DNA of 64,000 nt. It comes from Muscardinus avellanarius. Taxonomy: Eukaryota; Chordata; Mammalia; Rodentia; Gliridae. A program made the position numbers and the translations under genes. A model generated the notes under the pieces. The model made no database searches. It worked only from the letters and a program-made list of their open reading frames with translations, and was not told the origin of the DNA. Where the stretch lies: NCBI GenBank assembly GCA_963383645.1, contig OY726560.1, forward strand, positions 25,756,300-25,820,299, in the 5' to 3' direction. Positions within the stretch are counted from its first letter, which is position 1. The number at the start of each line of letters is the position of its first letter. Of this stretch, positions 1-12,400 are shown in pieces.

Positions 1-19
1 TGCTGATAAATCATGTATA

Positions 20-475
20 TATTCAAGTTGCTCTTTACTGTGAGTTCCAGACTTGTCTATCTGCACATCTCCTCTTGAATATCACATTTGCCCTACTACA
101 TCTATTCTTCTACCATCCTACTAAATGGCTCCATCATCACCTAATTTTCTCAAAGCAGCACAGTGGAAGACATTCTCGAGGTATTCTTTTCTTTTATTTC
201 TCACATACAGTCCAGAATCCATCAGTTCTGCAAGCAAATTATCTCTCAAAATTTCTCACTTTTCTGCTTCCTCCAACACTGCCACTCTAAACTCTTACCT
301 ACGTATTATAATAGCCCTACATCCCTTCATGCTTTACTTATTGCTTTCAATGGATTTTAGCTATAAGATTTTACCTCTATGAAAAAAGGGTTCTTGCTGT
401 CTTGAATTTCTTGCTTTTATTCCAATACTGTACACATAATAGGTGTTCAGTAAATCTTTGTTAAATAATAAACTT
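20..475 (+). repeat. Ancient L2 LINE fragment
   Basis: The order of cues matches the 3' part of mammalian L2 read forwards: the stretch near 125-145 (AAATGGCTCCATCATCACC), TCCAGAATCCATCAGTTCTGC at about 210-232, CTCCAACACTGCCACTC near 272, then the 3' end with CTCTATGAAAAAAGGGTTC and AATAGGTGTTCAGTAAATCTTTGTT. The interior is shortened around 330-378. Family assignment is from remembered consensus, not an alignment. The open frames across 75-382 are by-products of this old repeat. Confidence 0.6.
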
Positions 476-1005
476 AACCAATCAATTAATGAGATTCATC
501 TGGCAGCTAGCTGAGCACTAACTTGTTCTGGAAAGCTGAGGAAAGCTCAGCAGATGGTGATATGAATTGGATTGAGATGCTTTATAAATAAAATTAAAAT
601 CCCTATTATCCCAGCAGCCAAGAAAAAAAAAAGTTGAGTGGTAAAATAAAAATTTCCAAGTAGGTGGACTGAGAGGTATATTTGTGTTAATGACATCATA
701 ATTGATCTCATTTGGAGTGTAGTGTTCTTGCTTAAAATAATTCAGAACAAGGAACTACAATTAATTCAACAAATATTAATTGAGCTTCTATTTATATACT
801 AGGTACTATTATAAATGCATCAGTGAACCAAACAGACAAAAAAAAATCCTGCACTTATGAACCTTATAATTTAGTAAGAGAGACAAATAAATCAGATAAA
901 TAAGCAAAATGTGTAATATAGAGTAACAAACACCAAAGACAAATTTTAAAAAATAGAGAAGGAAGATAGAAAACATAAAGTGGGATTTAGGATTTTAGGA
1001 TTTTA

Positions 1006-1104
1006 GCTCTATGAAAGAAGGGTTCTTGTTGGTCTTGAATTTCTTGCTTTATTCCAATACTGTGCACATCATAGGTGGTCAGTAAATCTTTGTTAAATAA
1101 TAAG
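1006..1104 (+). repeat. Local copy of the 378-475 segment
   Basis: This 98-bp stretch is about 90% identical to 378-475 (CTCTATGAAARAAGGGTTCTTG ... CAGTAAATCTTTGTTAAATAATA). Both copies share the same shortened form of the L2 3' end: ATTCCAATACTGTRCACAT, where the L2 consensus carries a longer segment. They are therefore copies of one another rather than two independent L2 ends. The copy sits inside the reverse-oriented L2 fragment. Confidence 0.7.
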
Positions 1105-1264
1105 GGAAGGACTCCCTGAGGAGTTGGTTTTAAATAAATACTTGGACAAAATGAGAGAGAGAGTGTGTCTTGAGGTATTTGTGGGAAGAGTGTTTCAGGC
1201 ATAAGAAAATAACAGGGAGACAAAGTTGGGAGGAGGGAATATGTCTTTATATTTAAAGATTATT

Positions 1265-1500
1265 CAGGCAGATGTAGTGGCACATGCCTGTAAGCCAAGT
1301 ACTTGGGAGGCTAAGATGGGGGTGGCAGGTTCAAGACCAGCCTTGGCAACGTAGGGAGACTATCAGCAACCTAGTGAGACCCTGTTTCAAAACAAAAATA
1401 AATCAATAAATAAACAAACAAACAAACAAATAAATAAATAGGGCTGGCTGTATAGCTCGGAGATAGAATATCCCTGGCTTCAATTCCCAGAAGCAAAATA
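1265..1500 (+). mobile_element. Dimeric B1-ID SINE
   Basis: The first unit is GATGTAGTGGCACATGCCTGTAAGCC through CCTAGTGAGACCCTGTTTC. It is followed by an A-rich linker of AAAT/AAAC repeats, then the ID unit GGGCTGGCTGTATAGCTCGGAG through CAATTCCCAG. It is inserted in the L2 fragment and is considerably mutated. Confidence 0.8.
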
Positions 1501-1744
1501 ATATATATTACATACATACCATGAAATAAAAATAAAGAATATTAAGGATGTAAGTGGTTTCAGTAGAGTGATAAAAGATGAGAGTAAGAGGAAACCAGCT
1601 GACTGGCAAAGGGGGAGTGGGGGTGACTCCTCCTGAATTCAGTGTAGGCGTGGATATAATGCAGGATGTTGTGTAGAGCTAATGGAGGACTTTGAATAGA
1701 GATGTGTGACATGATCCTGCTCAGATTTTACCAGGATCTTGCAA

Positions 1745-2135
1745 TATGTTTCACAATACTTACCTATTAAGAGCTGTTAAGAGAATCCAGTATTAGCCAG
1801 GTTCAGAATGATAGAACTTAGAGAAATCTCCATCGCAGGCCACATGCTTTGGAGCATGTGAGTTTTATGATTTTTGTTATTTTGGCCAGAATGTAGGAAT
1901 CAAGGAAGACTCATCAAAGACAATGAAATACTCGATTATGCTCAAGAGCACTGGCAATAATTACATCTCCTCATTTTAGAAAAAGTTTCTTCTAAAAAAA
2001 TATCTGCATGGTAAATGCTGCCCTTGTAATTGGCATAGCGTGTGAAAAGATAATTATTTCTAACTTAGTGATACACATGCCCATCACTATACATAACATA
2101 CAATGGGAAATATATTGGATTATCTTTGGGGTGAA
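1745..2135. other. No recognisable feature
   Basis: AT-rich intergenic or upstream sequence. I see no gene, repeat family or motif that can be supported. Confidence 0.5.
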
Positions 2136-2139
2136 ACTA

Positions 2140-2360
2140 GGTGAATTTAAATCCTAGCTCTGCCACTCACCAGCCATGTGATCTTGGACAAGTGACATCT
2201 CACTGTGCCTCATTTTTTTCATCTCTAAAAATAAAATAATAACAATAATAATAATATTAGAAGCTATTACGGAGACCTTTTTGAGAGTAAAGGAGACAAT
2301 GTTTATTGATATAACATTTGACATAGTGTCTGACTTAAAATAAGTGTTCCACAATTATAA
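2140..2360 (+). repeat. MIR SINE
   Basis: MIR cues occur in order: CCTAGCTCTGCCACTCACCAGC, TGTGATCTTGGACAAGTGACAT, CTCACTGTGCCTCATTTTTTTCATCTCTAAAA, and a 3' part ending TGACATAGTGTCTGACTTAAAATAAGTGTTC. An AATAAT-rich run expands the middle. Confidence 0.75.
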
Positions 2361-3021
2361 TTATTTTTGCTATAATGAATACCATTACTACTTTACTTAC
2401 TGATTTTAGTGTTTAACTTAAGAAGGAGCAGTCAAGTGAGAGAAACTTTAAGGACTCTTTTATGTCTAATATTCTGCAATTTTATCTGGACTATTGTACA
2501 ATAAAGCTATTTTCAGCCTTTTCCCTTCAGTTTTATTTTTTGTAAATAATATTCCACAGATTAATTGTGATATGTATATACATTAGAAAGTCAGAATAAT
2601 GCAAGCATTTTACTTGATTAACTGATTTTTCATAATTTGGCATAATATTCAGGCACCAGATCTCCTATGTCTCTACCACCCCATTCGTTGTTACCAAATA
2701 GCCTTGTTTTAAGAAGTGCTATATTTACGGGTAAATATGAAATAGACACACGCAGAAACACGCTCCATAGAAAATGGTGAGTCACAATGAAGTTTGTTAC
2801 AGGTTGGTGTTTAATAAAATCTCATTACAGGCACAGCACACATGAGCATCATACACTCACGTGAGCACTAAATATCTAAGTCTTTCGCACTGAATGAATT
2901 TTTATCTGGCCCCTCATCATTTTATAACTACTAATTACTTTCTAGGAAATATCTAATTCCACATGTGGATTTGGATTCTTTGCTCATCTTCTTAAGAAGC
3001 TCTTGAAATACCAAACGTTTT

Positions 3022-3254
3022 GCAGGGTGCGGTGCTGCACGCCTGTCATGCCAGTATTTTAGAAGCTGAGACGAGAGAATCATAGATTTGAAGCTAGCCT
3101 GTGCAATTTAGCTAGAGCCTCGGCAACTTACGGAGACCCTGCACAAAGCAAGTAATAAAATAGGACTGGGGATATGTATAGCTCAGAATGGCCCTGGGTT
3201 CAGTCCCCAGAACCAAATAAATAAATAAATAAGTAAATAAATAAATAAATAAAT
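3022..3254 (+). mobile_element. Dimeric B1-ID SINE
   Basis: The B1-like unit (GGTGCGGTGCTGCACGCCTGTC ... CGGAGACCCTGC) is followed by the ID unit (GGACTGGGGATATGTATAGCTC ... GGGTTCAGTCCCCAG) and an (AAAT)n tail. It is the last SINE before a long SINE-free interval that runs to 27.26 kb. Confidence 0.8.
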
Positions 3255-3259
3255 TTCAA

Positions 3260-4280
3260 AGGTTTATCAACATTATATCATAAACATTCTGTGGGGTTAG
3301 CCCTTTGCTTTCTTAAATTGAGTTTTGAAGGGTATTGGAAAACAAAAGACAAAAAAAAACCCAAAAACATTCAGCCTTCTACTAATACAATAATAATACT
3401 TTGTGAAGTCAAGAACAGGTGCAGTCTAAGATTATTCAGTAAGCTGCTGTTTAAACACAGACAACCTGGAGCTTGAAAGGGTACACGGTACTCCAAAGAT
3501 GTTGCTATTGTTCACTGAGGGTAGTGGAATTTGTCTTTTGGATATATTCCCTGCATTTCTAAAGAGTTTCTTTTATCTTCATATCTTTGCCATTTGAGGG
3601 AAAATTTGGTGTTGAATACTGTCAAATATTACACAAAGACAAGTCCAGCAAGCATGTCTGGTCATCAGTCTGTGCAATGTCACTCTGGATTAAAAAAAAA
3701 GCACAAAAAAATCTATTTTTGATTTTTCATATTTGTTTTAAAAAGCAATTACCATTTTAATCCATGGTGGTATAGTTTAGAGTGTCAGTATATATCTAAT
3801 AATTAATACTAAGTGAAAATGGGATATATTTTTTGAATGCAATTCACACCATAAAAAAGACATAACTAGAGAATTCAGAGGTGATGGCTGATTTGGGGTG
3901 TGGCATTAGTCAGGAGTCCAAACAATACTGTAGAATTCAGAAACTGCATCTCAAGGTCTAAGCTCTACTTTCTCAGGGTCAGTTAAATTTTTTTGTCTGC
4001 CCAGTGCCAAAAAAGCTGCAAGAGTCTTAGATTTCTATAGACCCAAGTATAATGGGGGAAAAAAAAGATTCAGGTTTTCTTTCCAACTGCTTCCTAAGGT
4101 TTCCTCGTCTCTAATTTTGTCAGCATCCTGAATCTAATACTCTGATAGGCAAGGTTGCTGTCAGGTGCTTTTACTTTTCTTGCAGTGGGACATGCGTATG
4201 TACCAAAAACAAAAACTAGTGTTTTTCCAGAGGGAAACCAGTGGGCTATTGGCAAGGAAAAGACAATGGATGTTGGTGGC
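3260..4280. other. No recognisable feature
   Basis: AT-rich sequence with short open frames only (61-63 codons) that show no motif. Nothing is supportable. Confidence 0.5.
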
Positions 4281-4284
4281 TAAG

Positions 4285-4360
4285 CAAGCATGCCATCTTG
4301 TACTCCATTAATATGTATGACTGCAATGCACCAATAAAATTAATTAATTAATTAATTAAG
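4285..4360 (+). repeat. Truncated L1 3' end
   Basis: TATGTATGACTGCAATGCACCAATAAAAT followed by (TTAA)n resembles the 3' terminus of the L1-type insertion at 49.6 kb (there: TATGATGTATGAATACAGTGCACCAATAAAATAAAATT on its sense strand). It is probably a severely 5'-truncated L1 copy whose tail has decayed to (TTAA)n. Confidence 0.45.
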
Positions 4361-4373
4361 TATTCCTCTCAAG

Positions 4374-4375
<2 letters not shown>

Positions 4376-4419
<44 letters not shown>
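4376..4419. repeat. (AC)n microsatellite
   Basis: About 22 uninterrupted AC dinucleotides, directly downstream of the putative L1 tail. Confidence 0.95.
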
Positions 4420-4420
<1 letters not shown>

Positions 4421-4499
4421 AGAACTGTATGGTTCAGTGTCAAGTCAAATCCATATATTCCCAATTCTCCACTAGAATAAAATTATGGTACATTGAGAT

Positions 4500-4670
4500 T
4501 TAGACCTTGACTTACCTAACTGCATTTGTGACCTCGGCTACATTGTTCCCTAAATCTCAATTTCTGCATAGAATGGGGATAACAGTGATATGTAGCCCAC
4601 AGAGTGTTTATAAGATTAAATGAATTAATACATACAAAATACTTAGATCATGGCCCATAGGAACCACATT
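4500..4670 (+). repeat. MIR SINE, 3' part
   Basis: Cues in order: TAAATCTCAATTTCTGCATAGAATGGGGATAACAGTGATATGTAGCCC, TTTATAAGATTAAATGAATTAATACATACAAAATACTTAGATCATGGCCCATAGGA. This follows the central-to-3' MIR consensus. Confidence 0.7.
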
Positions 4671-4679
4671 AGAAATGTT

Positions 4680-7600
4680 AGCCATTATAATTGCTTAGCT
4701 GGGTCTTTTCACATTGCAGCCATTCACTGTCTAGGCCTCAGATTCTTTATTTTTAAAATTAGAGGAGGAGTCGACATTGTAATATAAAGTCAGTGCTCCA
4801 TAACCCCGTGCTTTCAAAAGCATTTGGATGATTCACATCCTCTAAGACAGTCTTTCCTCTGTAGACTTTGAAGCAGGAGGCCTGAAGCACAGCATGAAGA
4901 AGCTAAATTTCACCATGACCTCAGTAGAAATTATATAACTTTCCTCTTATGATACTTTGAATAAGGAAAGAAACCACTGCAAAAAAAAAAAAATGTGGTT
5001 TAGAAGCATATACCTATTAGAGTAGCTTGTAGTTGAGTTGTAAAAGTCTTAATAAAGCAGGAAGATCCTCAGCTTTGGCCTCTAATCTATCAAGAGAGTA
5101 TCATGCTGGATATATGTTGAACCATTAAGATTTTAATTTTTTTAGTGACATTATAAATCATAATGTAGCTTACTACACAGTGGGGTGGACTTTGGAGTTA
5201 TCCACTGTCACCAATATTCTGGCCACCTTGATAAGTTATTCCATATAATGTTTAAGTTGCTCAGATGCATCAGATTGGGTGGTTCCTAGACGGCCATTTC
5301 ATGAGCATTTTTCCCTAGGGGTCCACATTTGAATTCCCTTTATTCACTTAAAATAAGAGCAAAATGTGAAGTGGCATAACTTTTCGAATTTTTAATGAAA
5401 TAAGATTCAATTCAAGGTGCTTCAAACTTGTGGTAGGACTCTACTATCAGAGTCTAATTTAGGGCTGGACATTCATGACGTTATGGAATCAGTAGTTGAA
5501 TTCTTTTATGTGTTTTTGTGATTGGGTGAAATAAATAATAAGAGCTACATTCTTGTGTTTCCTTGTTGAAAGAGTGGCAGTATACATGTGCATATGTGTA
5601 TGACATGTATGCACTGTGCCATGATATAGTTATGTGTGTGAGTGTGAGTGTGTGTGTGTTTGTGCATGTAAGTATATATTTGACTAGCTATATAATTGGA
5701 TATAGTAGTTCAAGGATTTTGCCCAGGCCTGCTTTAAAACAAGAAGTTTGAGAATATTGTGAGCAAATTAAGTAGTAGTGTTTAAAAATGAAATTGTAGA
5801 CTGTAAATACCAGAATAGAAGATAATCAATGTTACATTTAATAAAGAGGTAATTAAATGATCATGTAGTGGTCCTGTATAGTCACTAGCATGCTGCTTAT
5901 CTGAAAACTTCAGGTATCCTTGAGAGGGACGAAGAATAGAGTTAGAAGTTTCCAATATTACCAATGTTCTTAATCTCTAATTTGTGAATTTCTTGAGGCT
6001 GGAGAAATTCCCCCTATTCCCAGGCGCCTTTCTTACCTTGTTTATCTTGCTGACTTAATTAGCTTTGAACTACGAGTGTCCGTGCTTCTCTTTCCAGACA
6101 GAGCTATCTCCAGAGTCTAGACTAAAGCAAATTGGAACAATTGCCCAGGGCTCTGCTCTGCTGGGGAAACCCAGCAGCTGGGGCCGCTGTGGTACACTTG
6201 TGGATGCTCTCTACAGAGCCAGGAGGAAGGAATGAGAGCTCATACAATAGAGTACAGCTGTCAAAAAAAACCAATCAGCACTGTTTGCAGAGCATCCCCT
6301 ATGCTCAAATTTGGCCTACCCCATGAAAAGGTGGTAACTGCAGTGCACTAGGCGCTGTGAGCCACTGTTAATTCACCCTTTATTTTTCAATCCCCTTATT
6401 TGCAGAATAAATTATTGTCTTCATATATTTATTCAACTAACACTTATCAAAGTCTAACTTTGTATTTCCATTGTTGTAATGGATTACTTAGTTTTTCAAA
6501 GTCAAAATATCACTCTCTCAGATACCTTAGCAAATACAAGAAACATACGATGGGCTTATTAAGCTACATTCTCTGATCTTATCTCTAGAGATACACATCC
6601 ATTAGTAGGTAAGACCCATACATGTATATTTAAAAGCACCCCAAATAGTGTACAAAGCATGTAGTAGATCAGAAAATCTATAATTTCGAAGCCATTTCAG
6701 TTCACTTACCACTGGAATACCCAACCCACAGTAGTTACTTAATGTATAATTGTTTAATTTTATTTAATTAAATTAGAGATTATGTTAGACTCTAGGGTAC
6801 AAAGTTGATTTTGTCACAAGTCCTTCTGTTATGGGTCAAGCTCCAGGAAGATAACGCAAAGGATACTCAAAGACGTAACTGAAGAGAGCTATTAAAGGGC
6901 CATCTATAAAAGAATGGGCAGAGATAAGGAAGCTAGAAAGGAATGACACAACACCTAGAAACATCTTTGACCCTTAGGACTCAGATCACAAGGGGAGGGT
7001 CTTATTGTCATGACCCTATGAAAGTATAACTGTCAGATGAGCTGCCTGACAGGAAGGAGCCAGAGGGGTAAGCACACTGACCACCTCTCTTCCTGTTCTG
7101 ATGTGATGAGCTAGATGCAACCAGACTTGACTAGTGAAGAAGCCCAGGCGATGTAATATCCTTTCATGGCACAGAGCAATGTTTAGAGTGAAAATAATAA
7201 CTCAGACTTAATATGTGATCTCCTAGCTGTGTGTAAGTGGCTGTCTATATCCCAACTCTTTCATGGATTAGGGATCAATTGTGTGAATACAAGATAGTTT
7301 TAACTAAATAGCAATTTTTATTTACCAGATGATTACATAATCCTAGACATGTGCACACATATATACCCGTGAACATGTGCTCAAGTGTATGCATCTTGGA
7401 TTCAAAGGACATTATGAAGTTTGAAACCTGCTGGAACCTGGATAGATGCTATTAAATATCACACAAGCTTTTGATAACATCTATAAAATTTAATAGTTAT
7501 AAATGGGCTGATATGCTAAAATCATTCAATATTTTAATGTTAAACAGCATAGAGAAAAAAATGCTTAAAGATTGTATGACGATTTTATGACTTTCTTGAC

Positions 7601-7905
7601 TTACACTTCTGGCTTCTAAAACTACAATAATCCTTTCCTATTGAAAATTCTCAGCTTTCAGCCTCATTTTCTCTGCCCCCCCCCATGTTTTAAAGCCTAG
7701 GTTTTAGTTAAAAAATCATTTAATTCACTATTTTTAGAGCAACATGGAATTATGAACCAAAACTTAATGATAATGAGGACAATATTTCAGAGGAAGACAA
7801 ACATCTTCTCTGATACATTGCCAAAAATATGCTGCGGGGATGAAGACCACCCAGAAGCTTCAACTGGCACGTGATGTGTCAGCCCATATGTATTAACAAA
7901 AAAGA
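4680..7905. other. No recognisable feature
   Basis: About 3.2 kb of AT-rich sequence. Short open frames (60-64 codons) near 5563, 5782 and 6132 carry no domain, signal or splice context. There is a short TG-rich patch at about 5636-5668. No transposon was recognised. Confidence 0.5.
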
Positions 7906-7910
7906 AGAAC

Positions 7911-7951
7911 AGAAGGAAAGAAAGAAAGAAAGAAAAGAGGAAGAAAGAAAG
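7911..7951. repeat. (GAAA)n purine-rich repeat
   Basis: Interrupted GAAA/GGAA repeats, purine-only on the + strand. Confidence 0.85.
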
Positions 7952-8039
7952 CTACACAGAACATTTGAAACATGTGTTCAATAGCATGTTTTTAAGTAAA
8001 ATTTAAAGAGGTTTTTCTCATCTCTAAATTTAGTTTAAC

Positions 8040-8830
8040 AAGTGCCATCGAGTACCTATGATTTCACGGTCATCTGCCCTCAGCAATCTTACAGTTTACC
8101 AGGGAGGGAGAGAATTCAACAATCAAGATCACAGAAGTCACTAGGATTAATTATTATTGGCTAGAGATAGACGTGAATCTTTCAGAAGTTTAGTTCCAGC
8201 ACTGCCGATTCTGGTTTGGAACTTGTCAACATTTCATGTAAGAGGTCAACTTTGAGTCTGACCTTAGAAGAGGAGAGGGTATTCCAGTGGAGAGCTGGCA
8301 TGAATGGGCCTTTAAGGCCTCTGAGTAAGGTGGCAATATGAGTATAAGATATATTTTCTAAAACATCGGATGTATCTGGCCAATGGTGAGCCACTTAGTG
8401 GCCTTGGAGAGTGGCCTTTGGAATAAATGAAGAATGTAGCCATTTTGGGGTACGTTTTAGGAGGACTTGAATGCCCTAAGCACTTTGGGTTATTGTTTTA
8501 GCAAAGGAGAGTCATGAGATTTTTTTTTTTCTTTAATGAGAGAGAAGAAAATACAGAAGGGGGATGAACTGATCGTCTAGGTCTGTATTATAATGGGTGG
8601 ACAGAGAAATGGTAGAGAGCTCAATGGGATTCTTGGGAGAGGCAATGACTTGAATTTGAATGGGCTGGAGTGGATGAAAGATAGTAAGAAGAGGTACAAA
8701 AGACTTAAAAAAAAAAGAAAAAGAAACAATGGGAGGACTTAGTTTATCTACTGGATGTGGGGCCCTAGGGAGAGCGGATCACCAAAGACACTCGAAGTCA
8801 GAGGTTCCGGGCCTGGATGACTCTCCACGT
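8040..8830 (-). repeat. Ancient L2 LINE fragment
   Basis: Reverse-oriented L2 cues: AGTGCCATCGAGTACCTATG, CAGCAATCTTACAGTTTACCAGGGAGGGAGAGAATTC, GAGGAGAGGGTATTCCAGTGG, ATGGGCCTTTAAGGCC, TGGCCTTTGGAATAAATG, CTGGATGTGGGGCCC, GGGCCTGGATGACTCTCCACG. It is very old, with gaps. The frames at 8182-8394 and 8830-9107 have no support as genes. Confidence 0.55.
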
Positions 8831-9358
8831 TGACAGTGATGGGGCTTGCCTATTTCCTCCTTCCTTCCATTTTGTATCTCTTTATAGCCTCCTCTCTTTT
8901 AAGTATGATATTAGAGTTAGCTATCAACTTTGAATTTCTAGGGGAGCATTTTGTTCCAAAGTTTAGGGAAAATGCAATGCAATGCTTAGTTATCCACAAA
9001 GTGAGAGTTAATTGCATGAAGTGTGGCATCATGGGTAAGATGAGAGAGGAGAGCCGGAAAAGAAAATGGAACAGAGCATGAAAATATGGAAAGCATTGGG
9101 AAAGCACTCCTCAGGGTCAGTTGGAGGTCAGAGGTGAACCTGGTTTATTTTGGATGTAAATGTTCCCCTTTATTTGAGAGAAGAAGGTGAATCCTACCAT
9201 CTCCCATACTTATTTTGTCTGAATACACAGCACCGAGTGATCTCATTTAATTCTACTTTCAATCCATTGGACAGTGTATAAGTGGACATTCATAAAACCT
9301 ACTGAAAAAGCAAGAATTGTTATTTTTATCCTGGGGGCACCTTTGCCAGGAGTTATAC

Positions 9359-9382
9359 AGTGTGTGTGGTATGTGTGTGTGT

Positions 9383-9424
<42 letters not shown>

Positions 9425-9434
9425 CGTGTGTGTC
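9359..9434. repeat. (TG)n microsatellite with CG core
   Basis: TG repeats interrupted by GG, ending in CGCGCGCG and TGTGTGTG. It is alternating purine-pyrimidine throughout, so it is potentially Z-DNA forming. The reading frames across it encode only repeats. Confidence 0.95.
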
Positions 9435-9439
9435 TACAC

Positions 9440-12400
9440 CTCAGAAATTTGTTTCCCTTTTTAATTAAATAAAGCTCATGTTTGTTGGCTTTTAGGGTGG
9501 GCTGCAAGGCCCATCTGTTTAACTAGGCATTTGCTTGATATTGCAGGGGGAGGATTGGCAAGTGTAGGTGTGAATTTGAATACCAGATACAGGCTATTTA
9601 AAACTGAATTTATCTTTAATAAATTCACCCAGAGGTGCTCAGCAATAGGTAGTTTGGAAAATAATCATAATTTGTGTGGAAGGGTATTTTTTTTTAAAGG
9701 TTGAGTGTTGTGTGATTGGGGAAAGAAATAGACTCAGGGAGGTTCATCTCTGGTAATGCTTCTGTTCCTCCAAGTCTCACCACGAAAGAGGGCAGAGTAC
9801 TTCAATAATTGCTTTTGATGTACTGGAAGGCAAACGGATCTTTACTTCAGAAGATGTAGTACTAACTTGAGAGCAAATGATATGTAAATATTTTCTTGAT
9901 AGTATATGTTAAAGCAGTCGGCATTTAGGACCAAGGGTTGTCAATCGTTGAGGTTTCTAAAAGGAATAGTGATTTATGGCATGTTAGGGTAAACAGTTGG
10001 ATTACATTTCTGAAATACGTGTTCCATCAGGTAAAATCATTGTGATTACAGGCACTGGAACTGTAAGTTATGTCTAAAAGGTTGGAAATGTAAAACAAGT
10101 ATGCCCGTGCTTAACTGCTAATCCCTCTTTGTATCTCCTCTGAATAAACTACAAGAAAAAAAAAAGGGGGGGTGGGAGAAGGTTTAAATAATAAAACGGA
10201 AAGAGTATATTATGTCATCTTGATAAATAATAAGCATAATAGAGCTGGAGGAACTGTTTCATCAGTGATCCAGCCATGAGAGAGGATTCCAGAATCCACA
10301 GCATTGTGAAAGATTATAAGGAAGCTATTTTAGTGGGAAGTTGATCCTTTTGTTTGCTTTTTTTTTTTATCTCTGCAAATTTCTTTACTTTTTCGATGCG
10401 TTCTAGGAAAGCACAGGTGGTAATTTTTAACCTCCAGGCTCCATTGTTCAGAAATGCATTGCTAATAAAAGCAAAAGAAGGGCATGGTTTTAAGAGCTTT
10501 GCATATGTTTGACAGCAGAAGATAATAAATGTAAATAAATCTTTAATATTTCCCCTAATTCAGTTTGTGCCATGCAAATGTCAAGACTAGAAAAACAAAT
10601 CAACAAACATTTGAAGGAAAACAATATATATATAACTTATTTTATATATTAAAAACAACTGTCAAACAATTATGACCTCATGTATTAGTTGGATGTTTTG
10701 AAATATTCCTACTAGAGTTAAAAAATGCTGAGGGCCTTTGAGCTTAAACATATTGTGTCAATCAAGAGCATATGTAATATATCTAAAGCATGAGGTAAAA
10801 ATTTTCTTCATAAATTATTTCATAAATAAATAAGTAATTTGCTTGAAAAAATTACAAAAATATTTGTGCTTTTATTAAGTTCTCTACAAGATCCTTTGTG
10901 GTTAATGTAAATGGATTGATACAGGCAGAATTCTGATCTGCTCTATCCTAAGTTGAAATACAAAAAAGACTGTGAAGAAATACTTCACTTCTCAGGCAAA
11001 CTTCAGCAAAACTGAGTCCGTGAAACTTCATTCATTAAAATTTTAAGTGACCATGAATTTGTTGGCTTCAGTACCTGGAGTGTAACTTTATCCTTTCAAT
11101 TAAAGGACATAATTCACCCTTAAACCTTTGGCTTTAATTTTTCAGATAATATATAATTTTAGGAACACTTAATGGTCAGATTTTGTATTATTACAGGTGG
11201 AAAAACACCAGCTATCTCAAGGGTTCTGTGCTTGCAAAAGCGTGTAATTTAATTTTTTTGAACCAATTTAATCAATGATTGTTTCATGTGAGTAAATTTA
11301 CACTCTCGACGACTGCCTTAGATTTGAGGGTGCCAGAGAAAGGAAGATCACTTCCCCTTTTAAAATGTTATTTAAATCTTGGGGAGCAGCAGGAGATTAG
11401 GGTACTAATCCTTGTGATAAAATGTACTATTTGACTTCACTAAAATGCTATAGCCATAGATTCTATGGGCTAGATACCAGCTTCAGCAGTTCTAGGTGGC
11501 GTTAACCCTTTAAATACAAATAGTCTGACTATTCGGATATTTATTTCAGAATTTATTCGAACTCACATTTTCAGTTAGTCATGGCTAAAGAATGTTTCAC
11601 TCAGATCCTTATTATTTTTTCTGAATAAAAATGTGTCTCCCTGTGCCGTGCATATTTCCATAAAAGTCAGCAAGTTAATTTATGACTTAAATAAGAAAAT
11701 AAAAGGTCTAGATTTAATATAGGAATACTTTTTACAGGGGAAATTGGTGGTGGACAGTATTAAATGACTCCAGACTGGAAATATGCAGGTGGTCATTAGT
11801 AGCTCACTGTGAGATTTACTGAAGATTTTGATGTTAATTTTCCTTGCAGGCAGGACTATATATAAATCTTAACTCTGCAAATTAATTTAAATTGATGATA
11901 ACATATGAATAACTCTATGCATATGAAGTTCATTGTCTTCTTCCTTTAGGGAATATATTGTTTGCCTCATTGTGAAACTGTATTTTGACTACTCTTTCAC
12001 CTGTCTAGTCTCTGTATTGCAAAAGAATTATTGCTTTTCTATTCAGAAAGAGTGCATGGGACATGCTACGCAAATACTTTTGGAGTATATGTGCTGCAAA
12101 AGGAATCGCCTGTCTGGCTAGGCATATTAAGTAGAAATAAAGACCTTTCAGAAAAAGGAGATTCTGGAAGCACATACTTCTGTTTTACCATTTCATATGA
12201 CTGGCTCCCCACCCCACCTTCTGATACTACTACGTTTCAAAAATATACTAATCTTTTCTCTAAAAAGATGCAAAAATCATTTAGTGAAAAATATTTTGGA
12301 GGAAATTACTTCATCTTCAGCTCATAGCTTCGTGATTGTACCTCTCTAAAATTCTAATTTTAATCATTCTGTAGTTTAGAGAAAAAAGGATGTTTCTCCT

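Larger units (their letters stand above)
765..1740 (-). repeat. Ancient L2 LINE fragment, interrupted
   Basis: Read on the + strand this is reverse-complement L2. It begins TTCAACAAATATTAATTGAGC, followed by AGTGAACCAAACAGACAAA, GGGAAGGACTCCCTGAGGAG (about 1105) and GAAGAGTGTTTCAGGCA (about 1187), and continues past the SINE to AATGGAGGACTTTGAATAGAG and TGTGACATGATCCTGCTCAGATTT. A dimeric SINE (1265-1500) and a 98-bp copied segment (1006-1104) interrupt it. It lies opposite in orientation to the L2 piece at the left edge. Confidence 0.65.

Noticed and set aside
9259..9507. Frames across the (TG)n repeat on both strands
   Set aside because: Translation of a microsatellite (His-Thr and Cys-Val runs).
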